From the NCBI GenBank assembly GCA_040255585.1, contig JBDZVI010000084.1, forward strand, positions 1 through 12,688: a stretch of 12,688 bases of DNA. The letters run 5' to 3'. The translations under genes were made by a program, and so were the position numbers. Every line of letters begins with the position of its first letter. Position 1 is the first letter of the stretch. Shown piece after piece: positions 6,475-11,650 of this stretch. Source of the stretch: JAAYYF01 sp040255585 (lineage in GTDB: Bacteria; Deinococcota; Deinococci; Deinococcales; Trueperaceae). A model generated the notes under the pieces. That model did not search any database, was not told where the DNA came from, and saw nothing but the letters and a program-made list of their open reading frames with translations.

Positions 6475-6480
6475 TACTCT
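6475..6480 (+). promoter_or_regulatory. Candidate -10 for the mechanosensitive channel gene
   Basis: TACTCT (TANNNT pattern) lies nine bases before the ATG at 6490, and no Shine-Dalgarno sequence intervenes. TAGGCA at 6452-6457 is a four-of-six match to TTGACA at a 17-bp spacing. This would give a leaderless or nearly leaderless mRNA. Confidence 0.4.
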
Positions 6481-6489
6481 CGACTGGGC

Positions 6490-7785
6490 ATGGACGAGAC
6501 CTCCTCCGCTGCCGGCCACCTCACCGGCCTCTTCGGCGCCGGCGTGCGGGCCTGGGCTGACGCGCATGCGGTGCTCGCCTTCGTTCTTACGGTCGTCGCG
6601 CTCGCCCTGATGGCGACCATGACCTTCGTCGTCATGAGGTGGGTCATCGATGGCCTGGTGCGCCGAGCGCCCGGTCTGCGCAAGTCGGGCTGGAGCGAGC
6701 CGCTGCTGGAGCGCCGCGTTGGCGCGCGCGTCGCCTTCCTCGTCGCCCTGGCCGCGATCGGCGAGTGGTTGCGGTACGTGCCGGGCCTACCGGACTTCCT
6801 GACCGAATTCGTGTACCGCGTCGCGGGCATCGTGGTGGCCATCGCCGTGGCACGGACCCTCGCGGCCTTCATGAACGCCGTCGGCGACCGGCACGCTGCC
6901 CGGCAGCAGCCGGGGCGGCGACCCATCAAGGGCTACGTGCAGGTGGTTGCCCTCATCGGCTACCTGCTCGCGGGCATCGTCACGATCGGGCTGGTGCTCG
7001 ACCGCGACCCCCTTGTCCTGCTGACGGGCATCGGGGCAGCCTCCGCCGTCCTGCTGCTCATCTTCCAGAACACGATCCTGAGCTTCGTCGCGGGCATCCA
7101 GCTCACGACGGACGACCTCATCCGGGTGGGCGACTGGATCGAGATGCCGGAGATGAACGCCGACGGGGACGTGAAGGACATCGCCCTCAACACCGTCACC
7201 GTCCAGAACTGGGACAAGACGCTGACCATCATCCCCGCGCACAACTTCCTCGGCAAGTCGTTCAAGAACTGGCGCGGCATGCAGGCGTCCGGCGGCAGGC
7301 GCATCAAGCGCAGCCTCGACCTCGACCTGTCCAGCGTCCGCTTCCTGACGGACGACGAGCTGGAGCACCTGGGCCGGTTCGCGCTGCTGCGGCCCTACCT
7401 GGAGGAGAAGCGGGCCGAGATCGCGGAGTGGACCGCCCGCAACCCGGCGGCGCGCGAGGACGTGCTCAACTCGCGCCGCCTGACGAACGCAGGCACGTTC
7501 CGGGCGTACGTGACGCGCTACCTCCGCGCGCACCCGCAGATAGCCCAGGACATGACGTTCCTCGTGAGGCAGCTGCAGCCTGGACCCACCGGGCTCCCCC
7601 TGGAGGTCTACGTGTTCGTCAACGACGTCCGCTGGGTCGTCTACGAGAGCGTCCAGTCCGACATCTTCGAGCACCTGATCGCGATCCTGCCCGAGTTCGG
7701 GCTCAGGCTCTTCCAGGAGCCTAGCGGGAGCGACATGCGGGCGTTGGGCGAGCGCTCTGGTGGGGCGAGGGACGCTCGGGTCTGA
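6490..7785 (+). CDS. ybdG: YbdG-type (MscS superfamily) mechanosensitive channel
   Basis: A 431-residue inner-membrane channel that would release solutes when membrane tension rises. ATG 6490 is chosen; the frame is open further upstream, but that part overlaps the nuclease gene and the hairpins. Hydrophobic segments lie near 27-53, 79-95, 105-128, 147-170 and 174-202. The last is the MscS pore helix and its continuation (LLTGIGAASAVLLLIF, SFVAGIQL). The beta domain follows (DDLIRVGDWIEMP, DGDVKDIALNTVTVQNWD, IIPAHNFL). Segments highly similar to E. coli YbdG as I recall it are SFKNWRGMQASGGRRIKRS, VLNSRRLTNAGTFRAY, DMTFLVRQL and GLPLEVYVF. These lie in the cytoplasmic region that separates YbdG from plain MscS. 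Length is close to E. coli YbdG (about 415). It is convergent with the sigma-factor gene, with 54 bp between their ends. Confidence 0.95.
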   Translation: MDETSSAAGHLTGLFGAGVRAWADAHAVLAFVLTVVALALMATMTFVVMRWVIDGLVRRAPGLRKSGWSEPLLERRVGARVAFLVALAAIGEWLRYVPGLPDFLTEFVYRVAGIVVAIAVARTLAAFMNAVGDRHAARQQPGRRPIKGYVQVVALIGYLLAGIVTIGLVLDRDPLVLLTGIGAASAVLLLIFQNTILSFVAGIQLTTDDLIRVGDWIEMPEMNADGDVKDIALNTVTVQNWDKTLTIIPAHNFLGKSFKNWRGMQASGGRRIKRSLDLDLSSVRFLTDDELEHLGRFALLRPYLEEKRAEIAEWTARNPAAREDVLNSRRLTNAGTFRAYVTRYLRAHPQIAQDMTFLVRQLQPGPTGLPLEVYVFVNDVRWVVYESVQSDIFEHLIAILPEFGLRLFQEPSGSDMRALGERSGGARDARV

Positions 7786-7839
7786 CGCACCAGCGCGGCG
7801 GTGGGGCATCAGGGTCGGCGTGTTCCTTCCGTCCCCGCC

Positions 7840-8532
7840 TCAGACCGCGTCGCTCAGCCCTTCCAGTCGAGCGCGGCGCAGCACGTTCTCCACGATCCGG
7901 TCGCAGCGCGCGCCGTCGAAGGCGAACGCCTCGCCGAGGTCGGCGGCGACGTCGATCGTGAGGCCCTCGCGCAGGAGCCGGCGGGCGCGGAAGAAGCGCG
8001 TGCGGACCGTCGCCTCCGGGATGTCGAGGGCTTGGGCCACGTCCGTGGCGCTCATCTCCTCGACGGCCCGCAGCATGAACACCGTGCGGTAGGCGTCGGG
8101 GAGCAGGTCGATGCGCTCCTCGATGAGACGCCGCACTTCCGCGCGCGCGGCCGTCTGCTCCGGGCCGTCGTCGAGCCCGTCGGCGAGCGCCGCCTGCATC
8201 TTCGGGTCGGGTGAGGTCATGGCGTCTTCCAGTGGGATGGTCCGCACCTTAGCGCGGCGCAGGCGGCCGAGCGCTTCGTTGGTCATTATGCGCACGAGCC
8301 AGGTGGAGAGCTTGCTCTCGGCCCTGAACGAGCGCAGGCCGCGCCAGGCGTGCAGGTACGCGTCTTGCAGCGCGTCCTCCGCCTCGGCGTCGCTCTTGAG
8401 GATGCTGCGCGCGGTGCGGAAGAGGAGCTGGTTGTACGTCCGCATGATCGCCTCGAACGCGGCCTCGTCGCCCGCGGCCGCACGGGCGACGAGGCCGGTA
8501 TCGCAGTCCTGATCGGGCGCCCGGGGCGCCAT
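7840..8532 (-). CDS. RNA polymerase ECF sigma factor (RpoE-like, sigma-70 family)
   Basis: A 230-residue sigma factor with only regions 2 and 4. Region 2 spans about 22-92: FEAIMRTYNQLLFRTARSIL, then DALQDAYLHAWRGL (53-66) for core binding and -10 recognition. After an acidic linker (100-128), region 4 spans about 132-187: IDLLPDAYRTVFMLR, then the helix-turn-helix SATDVAQALDIPEATVRTRF and RARRLL. A C-terminal extension (190-230) carries AFDGARCDRIVENVLRR with a single Cys, a tail I recall from a subset of ECF sigma factors. ATG 8532 is the only ordinary start downstream of the in-frame stop; no good ribosome site is visible. No anti-sigma gene lies beside it. The neighbour upstream on the same strand encodes a secreted helical protein, a possible regulon member or signal partner (inference). 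Confidence 0.94.
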   Translation of the reverse strand: MAPRAPDQDCDTGLVARAAAGDEAAFEAIMRTYNQLLFRTARSILKSDAEAEDALQDAYLHAWRGLRSFRAESKLSTWLVRIMTNEALGRLRRAKVRTIPLEDAMTSPDPKMQAALADGLDDGPEQTAARAEVRRLIEERIDLLPDAYRTVFMLRAVEEMSATDVAQALDIPEATVRTRFFRARRLLREGLTIDVAADLGEAFAFDGARCDRIVENVLRRARLEGLSDAV

Positions 8533-8594
8533 AGGAACGGGTTGGCTGATGATGGCTGACTCCCCTGCCTACGTCGGATGCCTGTAGCTGCCCG

Positions 8595-8600
8595 ACTATA
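8595..8600 (-). promoter_or_regulatory. Possible -10 (TATAGT) upstream of the sigma-factor gene
   Basis: Read on the minus strand, TATAGT lies 62 bases before the sigma-factor start and just past the hairpin at 8621-8637. No convincing -35 was found, so the call is weak. Confidence 0.25.
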
Positions 8601-8620
8601 CGCGTGGCCGATGGGAGCGA

Positions 8621-8637
8621 GGGTCGCGCGGCGACCC
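8621..8637 (-). terminator. Perfect 7-bp hairpin between the secreted-protein gene and the sigma gene
   Basis: GGGTCGC (8621-8627) and GCGACCC (8631-8637) pair around a 3-nt loop. On the minus strand it lies 42 bp after the stop of the secreted helical protein and before the sigma gene. It has no T-tract, so it could attenuate rather than fully separate the two genes. Confidence 0.4.
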
Positions 8638-8679
8638 CGGGCCGCCGCGGCTCAGTGGGCGCCCTTCGGTCGACGCTCG

Positions 8680-9369
8680 TCAGTCGGCGAACTTGGCGGG
8701 GAACGCGGCGATGAGGCCGTCGGTCAGGGCGTCGGCGAGCATCATCATGTGCGCCTCGGCCGTGCCGTACTCCGCGATGCCATCGGCGTAGTTGCCCTGC
8801 AGCAGCGCGGTCGCGTACACGAGCGTCGTGTCGATGTGCCCTTTGAGCATGTCGCGGACAGTGGCCTGCGGCCAGTACGCGTTCGCGAGCGCCAGGAAGT
8901 CGGCGATCTCCTGCGCGTTCGCGTAGGCGGCCGAGATGGCGGTGTCGGTCGCCGCGGAGTCGCCGGCCTTGGCGGCGCTCACGACGTCGACGGCGGCGGA
9001 GATGTGCGCCTGGAGCAGCGTCGTCAGCGCCTCTCCCGCCGCGTCGCCGTAGAACGGCTTGATGGCGTCGCCGATGTCGACCTGGTTGCTCATGAGCCGG
9101 GCCGCCGTCGCCTCGAACGAGGGCGACTCCGTGGCGAACGCCGTGACGGCTGCGTACGTCCACTCCATGTGCTGGGCCCACAGCTCGCGCATGGCGTTGT
9201 TCAGGGCCAGGGCGCTCGCGCTGCCGACGATGCGCCCGGTCGCGGCGTGCTCGGAGTGCTGGGCGAGCGCCGCCGACGGCACGAGCGCCAGGAGCAGTGC
9301 GGCTACGGCGACGACCGCGTGGGCGACGGGGCAGGTGATGGGCGGCTTGCTGGTGGTGTTACGGAACAT
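8680..9369 (-). CDS. Secreted all-helical protein of unknown function with regularly placed histidines
   Basis: A 229-residue protein. I choose the ATG at 9369 because GGAGG lies five bases before it; the ATG at 9381 would place that site inside the gene. A signal peptide covers about 1-36 (hydrophobic VVAVAALLLALV, then SAALA before Gln37), so the mature protein is exported. The rest has no predicted strands and reads as amphipathic helices. It resembles a family of bacterial proteins with an LWxxHxxWT motif (here RELWAQHMEWT, 61-71) and an FYG motif (106-108), often left as hypothetical. His67, His122, His178 and His207 each sit in a helix, together with Glu62, Glu154 and Glu205. The second and third His segments (LLQAHISAAVDVV and MLKGHIDTTLVYA) look like an internal duplication. 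Metal or cofactor binding by a four-helix bundle is inference. The ECF sigma gene lies 147 bp downstream. Confidence 0.8.
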   Translation of the reverse strand: MFRNTTSKPPITCPVAHAVVAVAALLLALVPSAALAQHSEHAATGRIVGSASALALNNAMRELWAQHMEWTYAAVTAFATESPSFEATAARLMSNQVDIGDAIKPFYGDAAGEALTTLLQAHISAAVDVVSAAKAGDSAATDTAISAAYANAQEIADFLALANAYWPQATVRDMLKGHIDTTLVYATALLQGNYADGIAEYGTAEAHMMMLADALTDGLIAAFPAKFAD

Positions 9370-9587
9370 GACGACCTCCATGGTCGGTGACTGTGCTGGA
9401 GCGGGGTCCGGTGGCGGGACTTGCTTGTCCCGTTCCCGCTCGCTCTATCTCTTTAGATGCAGGAAGTGGGCATGGCGTTCCCGGGTGTGGGTGGGCGAGG
9501 CGGTCCGCGGGTGCTCTAACAATGTCCGCGGAGTCGAGTGGCAGCGGTCCGAGCCCCGTGTGGCAGGACTTGGCGGCGGGCGCCGAC

Positions 9588-9617
9588 TTGACAGCCGGGC
9601 CGCCGCCGCTCTATATA
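9588..9617 (+). promoter_or_regulatory. Strong sigma-70-type promoter for the PadR gene
   Basis: A perfect TTGACA (9588-9593) is separated by 18 bp from TATATA (9612-9617). Transcription would start near 9624, inside the alternating repeat at 9623-9643. This is the best consensus promoter in the window. The rest of the 9370-9663 intergenic stretch shows nothing clear. Confidence 0.8.
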
Positions 9618-9622
9618 GGAAC

Positions 9623-9643
9623 GCAAGATACTTGCCAAGCAAG
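9623..9643 (+). promoter_or_regulatory. Alternating three-arm repeat, candidate autoregulatory operator of PadR
   Basis: Three 5-bp arms alternate with 3-bp spacers: GCAAG (9623-9627), CTTGC (9631-9635), GCAAG (9639-9643). Arms 1-2 and arms 2-3 each form a perfect dyad with 8-bp periodicity. The element covers the expected transcription start just downstream of the -10 box. PadR proteins commonly repress their own operon from sites overlapping the promoter; the assignment is inferred from position and symmetry. Confidence 0.5.
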
Positions 9644-9663
9644 GTAGAGGACGGAGGCCGTAT

Positions 9664-10005
9664 ATGGCTGACCCAACCCCGGACGCTAAGAGAGGCACGG
9701 TCGACCTGGCCATCCTCGCCACGTTGGAGCTTCAGGCCCGGTACGGCCTGGAGATCCTCGAGGAGGTGCAGCGGGCCACGGGCGGCGGGCTCGCCTTCAA
9801 GGAGGGGAGCCTCTACCCGGCCCTGCACCGGCTCGTGAAGCAGCGGTGGGTGGTCTCGCGCTGGGAGGACAGCGACGCCGGCGGCGCGCCAAGGAAGTAC
9901 TACGAGCTGACCGACGACGGGCGGCGCGCGCTGGCGCGCAAGCGCGAGGAGTGGCGCGCCGTGCGCGACGCCATGGAGGTGTTCCTGTTCGTGGGGAACG
10001 CCTGA
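9664..10005 (+). CDS. PadR family transcriptional regulator
   Basis: A 113-residue cytoplasmic repressor consisting of the PadR winged-helix domain plus a short C-terminal helix (PadR-s2 type size). GGAGG at 9653-9657 supports ATG 9664. Family marks are GTVDLAILATLELQARYGLEI (11-31), the recognition helix region FKEGSLYPALHRLVKQRWV (45-63), the wing with RKYYELTDDGRRAL (77-90), and a helical end (93-108). The next ORF starts at ATG 10005, overlapping this gene's stop (TGATG), so the two are translationally coupled. This is the usual pairing of PadR regulators with HAAS/permease-prefix membrane proteins. A consensus promoter and symmetric repeats lie directly upstream, consistent with self-repression. 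Confidence 0.95.
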   Translation: MADPTPDAKRGTVDLAILATLELQARYGLEILEEVQRATGGGLAFKEGSLYPALHRLVKQRWVVSRWEDSDAGGAPRKYYELTDDGRRALARKREEWRAVRDAMEVFLFVGNA

Positions 10006-10139
10006 TGGGCCCCATCGACCAGTACATCCGCCGGGCCACGCTCGGCCTGCCGCGGCGGCAGCGGCTCGACACGGCGGCCGAGCTGCGCGTCCACCTGAAC
10101 GCCCGCGCGGCCTCGCTCTCGTCCCAGGGGCTCGACTAG
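10005..10139 (+). pseudogene. N-terminal fragment of a PadR-linked HAAS / permease-prefix-type protein
   Basis: Starting at ATG 10005, in TGATG overlap with the PadR stop, 44 residues are read before TAG at 10137-10139: MGPIDQYIRRATLGLPRRQ followed by RLDTAAELRVHLNARAASL. This matches the N-terminal helical prefix (HAAS / permease prefix domain 1) that usually follows PadR genes and normally continues into membrane helices. After the TAG the same frame reads AEAD and then meets TGA. The downstream frame resumes as a coding-looking sequence from 10151. I interpret this as one gene broken by a nonsense codon, a frame change and probable loss of the membrane segment. If translated alone it would be a 44-residue helical peptide. 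Confidence 0.65.
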
Positions 10140-10150
10140 GCGGAGGCCGA

Positions 10151-10675
10151 CTGAACCACCTGTTCGCCCCGGCCCCCGTCGTGCGGGCACGCCAAGTGGT
10201 GCCGGGCGACCTGACGCCGCTCCTCGGCGACTTCACGGGCCTCACCGTCACGGCCCCGAGCGGCACGCGCTCCCTCGCGTTCGGTCTCGCCCAGGGCGGG
10301 GGCGAGTACTCCACGTGGGCCGTCGGCGGCCTCGGCGAGTACGCTGCCGGCTTCCGGCCGAACCAGCGCATCGGCCTGGACGTCACCGTCGGGTTCCCCG
10401 CCGCCGCCCTTGCGCCCGAGCCCTGCGCGGACGGCTCGCAGTCCTTGTACGTCGGCGACGGCTGGGGCTGGAGCTTCAGGTGCCTGCCGAACGTCACGCC
10501 GAGCGGCGAGTGGCGGCATGTCGGCGAGGGAGCCGCGCTGACCCTCGACAGCTGGCTACCGCTGCTCGTCTACGAGGGGCCCGGTGAGGAGTCGCCCGAG
10601 CTCGTCCTGTCCATCTACACCTCCCGCGCGACGCTGGACTACCTGAACCTGCCGGCCCCGCCCGCGAACAGGTAG
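10151..10675 (+). CDS. Hypothetical protein, probable C-terminal extracytoplasmic part of the broken PadR-linked gene
   Basis: This frame shows a strong G/C third-position bias from about CTG 10151 (LNHLFAPAPVVRARQVV) to TAG 10673-10675; the first ordinary start is GTG 10181, giving 164 residues. No ribosome site precedes that GTG, so independent translation is doubtful. The protein is beta-rich and soluble-looking, without a signal peptide or membrane segment: DLTPLLGDFTGLTVTAPSGTR (beginning near residue 7 of the GTG version), then a Gly-rich stretch, two Cys in ALAPEPCADGSQ and GWSFRCLP, and LDSWLPLLVYEG. It is most simply the extracytoplasmic C-terminal domain of the protein whose N-terminal prefix ends at 10139. 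I do not recognise a named family. Confidence 0.55.
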   Translation: MNHLFAPAPVVRARQVVPGDLTPLLGDFTGLTVTAPSGTRSLAFGLAQGGGEYSTWAVGGLGEYAAGFRPNQRIGLDVTVGFPAAALAPEPCADGSQSLYVGDGWGWSFRCLPNVTPSGEWRHVGEGAALTLDSWLPLLVYEGPGEESPELVLSIYTSRATLDYLNLPAPPANR

Positions 10676-10690
10676 GTAATGAGACCCGAA

Positions 10691-10718
10691 GGGGCGGGTC
10701 CGGAGGGGCGGGTCCGGA
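10691..10718. repeat. 14-bp tandem repeat (two copies plus a partial third)
   Basis: GGGGCGGGTCCGGA occurs at 10691-10704 and 10705-10718, followed by GGGG. It belongs to the same G-rich/GGGTCC vocabulary as the hairpins further downstream. Confidence 0.8.
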
Positions 10719-10740
10719 GGGGTGGCCGTGACGTCGGCCC

Positions 10741-10764
10741 ACACCTCGACCTACACCTCGACCT
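10741..10764. repeat. 12-bp tandem repeat
   Basis: ACACCTCGACCT occurs twice in direct succession (10741-10752, 10753-10764). It lies in the non-coding stretch 10676-11121, which holds repeats, hairpins and the assembly gap but no gene I can support. Confidence 0.8.
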
Positions 10765-10774
10765 GCCCAGAGCC

Positions 10775-10813
10775 CCGGGCGGGTCCATGAGGGGGTGGGC
10801 TGGACCCGCCCGG
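10775..10813 (+). terminator. Perfect 12-bp inverted repeat (strong hairpin), terminator-like or REP-like
   Basis: CCGGGCGGGTCC (10775-10786) and GGACCCGCCCGG (10802-10813) are exact complements with a 15-nt loop. It lies about 100 bp after the last codon of the PadR-linked ORF. No T-run follows. A second hairpin follows at once at 10817-10843 (GAGGAT + GCCCGC pairing GCGGGC + ATCCTC with one bulged G). The pair resembles a double-hairpin repetitive extragenic element. Confidence 0.5.
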
Positions 10814-10854
10814 AGTGAGGATGCCCGCCGGCGGGCGATCCTCTCGCCCTGCCG
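10800..10854. repeat. 55-bp repeat, left copy (abuts the N gap)
   Basis: This 55-bp sequence is identical to 10955-11009 on the other side of the gap. It contains the hairpin at 10817-10843. It stops exactly at the first N, in the middle of a palindrome (CCTGCCGGCAGG) that is complete in the right copy. Confidence 0.9.
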
Positions 10855-10954
10855 NNNNNNNNNNNNNNNNNNNNNNNNNNNNNNNNNNNNNNNNNNNNNN
10901 NNNNNNNNNNNNNNNNNNNNNNNNNNNNNNNNNNNNNNNNNNNNNNNNNNNNNN
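10855..10954. other. Assembly gap of 100 N
   Basis: Exactly 100 undetermined bases, the default spacer used when contigs are joined with unknown distance. The true length is unknown and may be zero or negative (contig overlap). Confidence 0.95.
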
Positions 10955-11009
10955 CTGGACCCGCCCGGAGTGAGGATGCCCGCCGGCGGGCGATCCTCTC
11001 GCCCTGCCG
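10955..11009. repeat. 55-bp repeat, right copy
   Basis: Identical over all 55 bases to 10800-10854, then continuing into GCAGGCGGG. The hairpin equivalent to 10817-10843 lies at 10972-10998, and CCTGCCGGCAGG (11003-11014) is a perfect palindrome spanning its right edge. Confidence 0.9.
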
Positions 11010-11121
11010 GCAGGCGGGACGGAGGCTCTGCGTGGAAGGCACGCTTCCGTCCTGGTTCGCCGGCTTCGAAGACCCCCGGTGGAGAAGTGTCCGTGGGGAA
11101 GCGTCCGAAGGAGGCATACAC

Positions 11122-11403
11122 ATGAGTAGCACGGGAAGAACGCACGTGAACGGCAAGATAGGCAATTCACCAGCATGGTCTGGGCCGCGGCCGGGTAGGA
11201 ACCGCGGGCAGCACCGGTGGCGGCACCCGGTCCTGTACGAGGACCTGGAGGAGTTCGAGGGCGTTGAGCGGCCCCCGCGGCCGCGGCGTGCGCCCGGGTG
11301 GACCCCGTACACGCCGCCGGGGAGCCGGCGACCGGGCCGGGGCCACGAGGACATGGTGCCGGAGGCACCGGGCAGCGACAGCCCCGGGAGGGTGAGCGGG
11401 TGA
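11122..11403 (+). CDS. Small Pro/Arg/Gly-rich hypothetical protein
   Basis: 93 residues from ATG 11122, preceded by a clear AAGGAGG (11108-11114) with a 7-nt spacer, which is the main argument that it is real. The sequence is polar and low in hydrophobic residues: an N-terminal part MSSTGRTHVNGKIGNS, a short acidic stretch HPVLYEDLEEFEGVE in the middle, and long runs of Pro, Arg and Gly on both sides. There is no signal peptide or membrane segment, and it is probably disordered. The stop TGA overlaps a GTG (11400) that opens the next short ORF. I recognise no family. The frame is open further upstream, but that part lacks a start with a ribosome site. Confidence 0.55.
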   Translation: MSSTGRTHVNGKIGNSPAWSGPRPGRNRGQHRWRHPVLYEDLEEFEGVERPPRPRRAPGWTPYTPPGSRRPGRGHEDMVPEAPGSDSPGRVSG

Positions 11404-11612
11404 CGAGGGGGCGCGGCAGCTCCGCGGTGCTCGACGCCCGCGCCGGCGACGCGGTCCGGACGGCGTTCCGCGCGCCCGACCGGAGGGCCGACTAGCCTCC
11501 GCCGTCGCGACGGCGCGAGGGCGCGGCGCGCACGGCGTTCGCGGTCCAGCGCCTTACGGCCGGGGCGCACGACTTCCTGGGCCCAACGGTCGGCACGCGC
11601 GCGCTCCTGACC
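11400..11612 (+). pseudogene. Short ORF and probable broken 5' part of the terminal gene
   Basis: GTG 11400 overlaps the preceding TGA (GTGA), the same coupling seen elsewhere in this window. It opens a frame of 31 residues (VTRGRGSSAVLDARAGDAVR and so on) that ends at TAG 11493-11495. The same frame then stays open and reads REGAARTAFAVQRLTAGAHD then FLGPTVGTRALLT, which looks like real protein. At about 11610-11612 the sense shifts by one base into the long frame that runs to the window end (HDGCYAVASATGTLHVH). A single missing base in the CC run at 11611-11612 would explain the change. I read this as the damaged N-terminal part of the next gene; the alternative is an independent 31-residue peptide. 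Confidence 0.4.
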
Positions 11613-11650
11613 ACGATGGCTGCTACGCCGTCGCGTCTGCAACAGGGACG

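Noticed and set aside
6277..6489. Longer YbdG reading frame starting inside the nuclease gene
   Set aside because: It overlaps the nuclease coding sequence and intergenic hairpins, and the YbdG-like N-terminus begins at ATG 6490.
6787..7809. Long minus-strand open frame opposite the channel gene
   Set aside because: The plus-strand frame is unmistakably YbdG. The reverse frame is an antisense shadow with repetitive Val/Asp/Glu/Gln composition.
8249..9390. Alternative open frames across the sigma-factor and secreted-protein genes on both strands
   Set aside because: They span two well-supported genes and their intergenic hairpin and show no protein-like motifs.
9445..10497. 350-residue minus-strand open frame opposite the PadR module
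   Set aside because: PadR motifs, promoter and ribosome site on the plus strand are decisive. The reverse frame is Arg/Pro-rich shadow sequence.
10800..11009. 55-bp repeats as a CRISPR array
   Set aside because: There are only two copies, separated by a scaffold gap; the unit is longer than usual repeats, contains its own large hairpin, and no cas genes are nearby. An assembly overlap is simpler.
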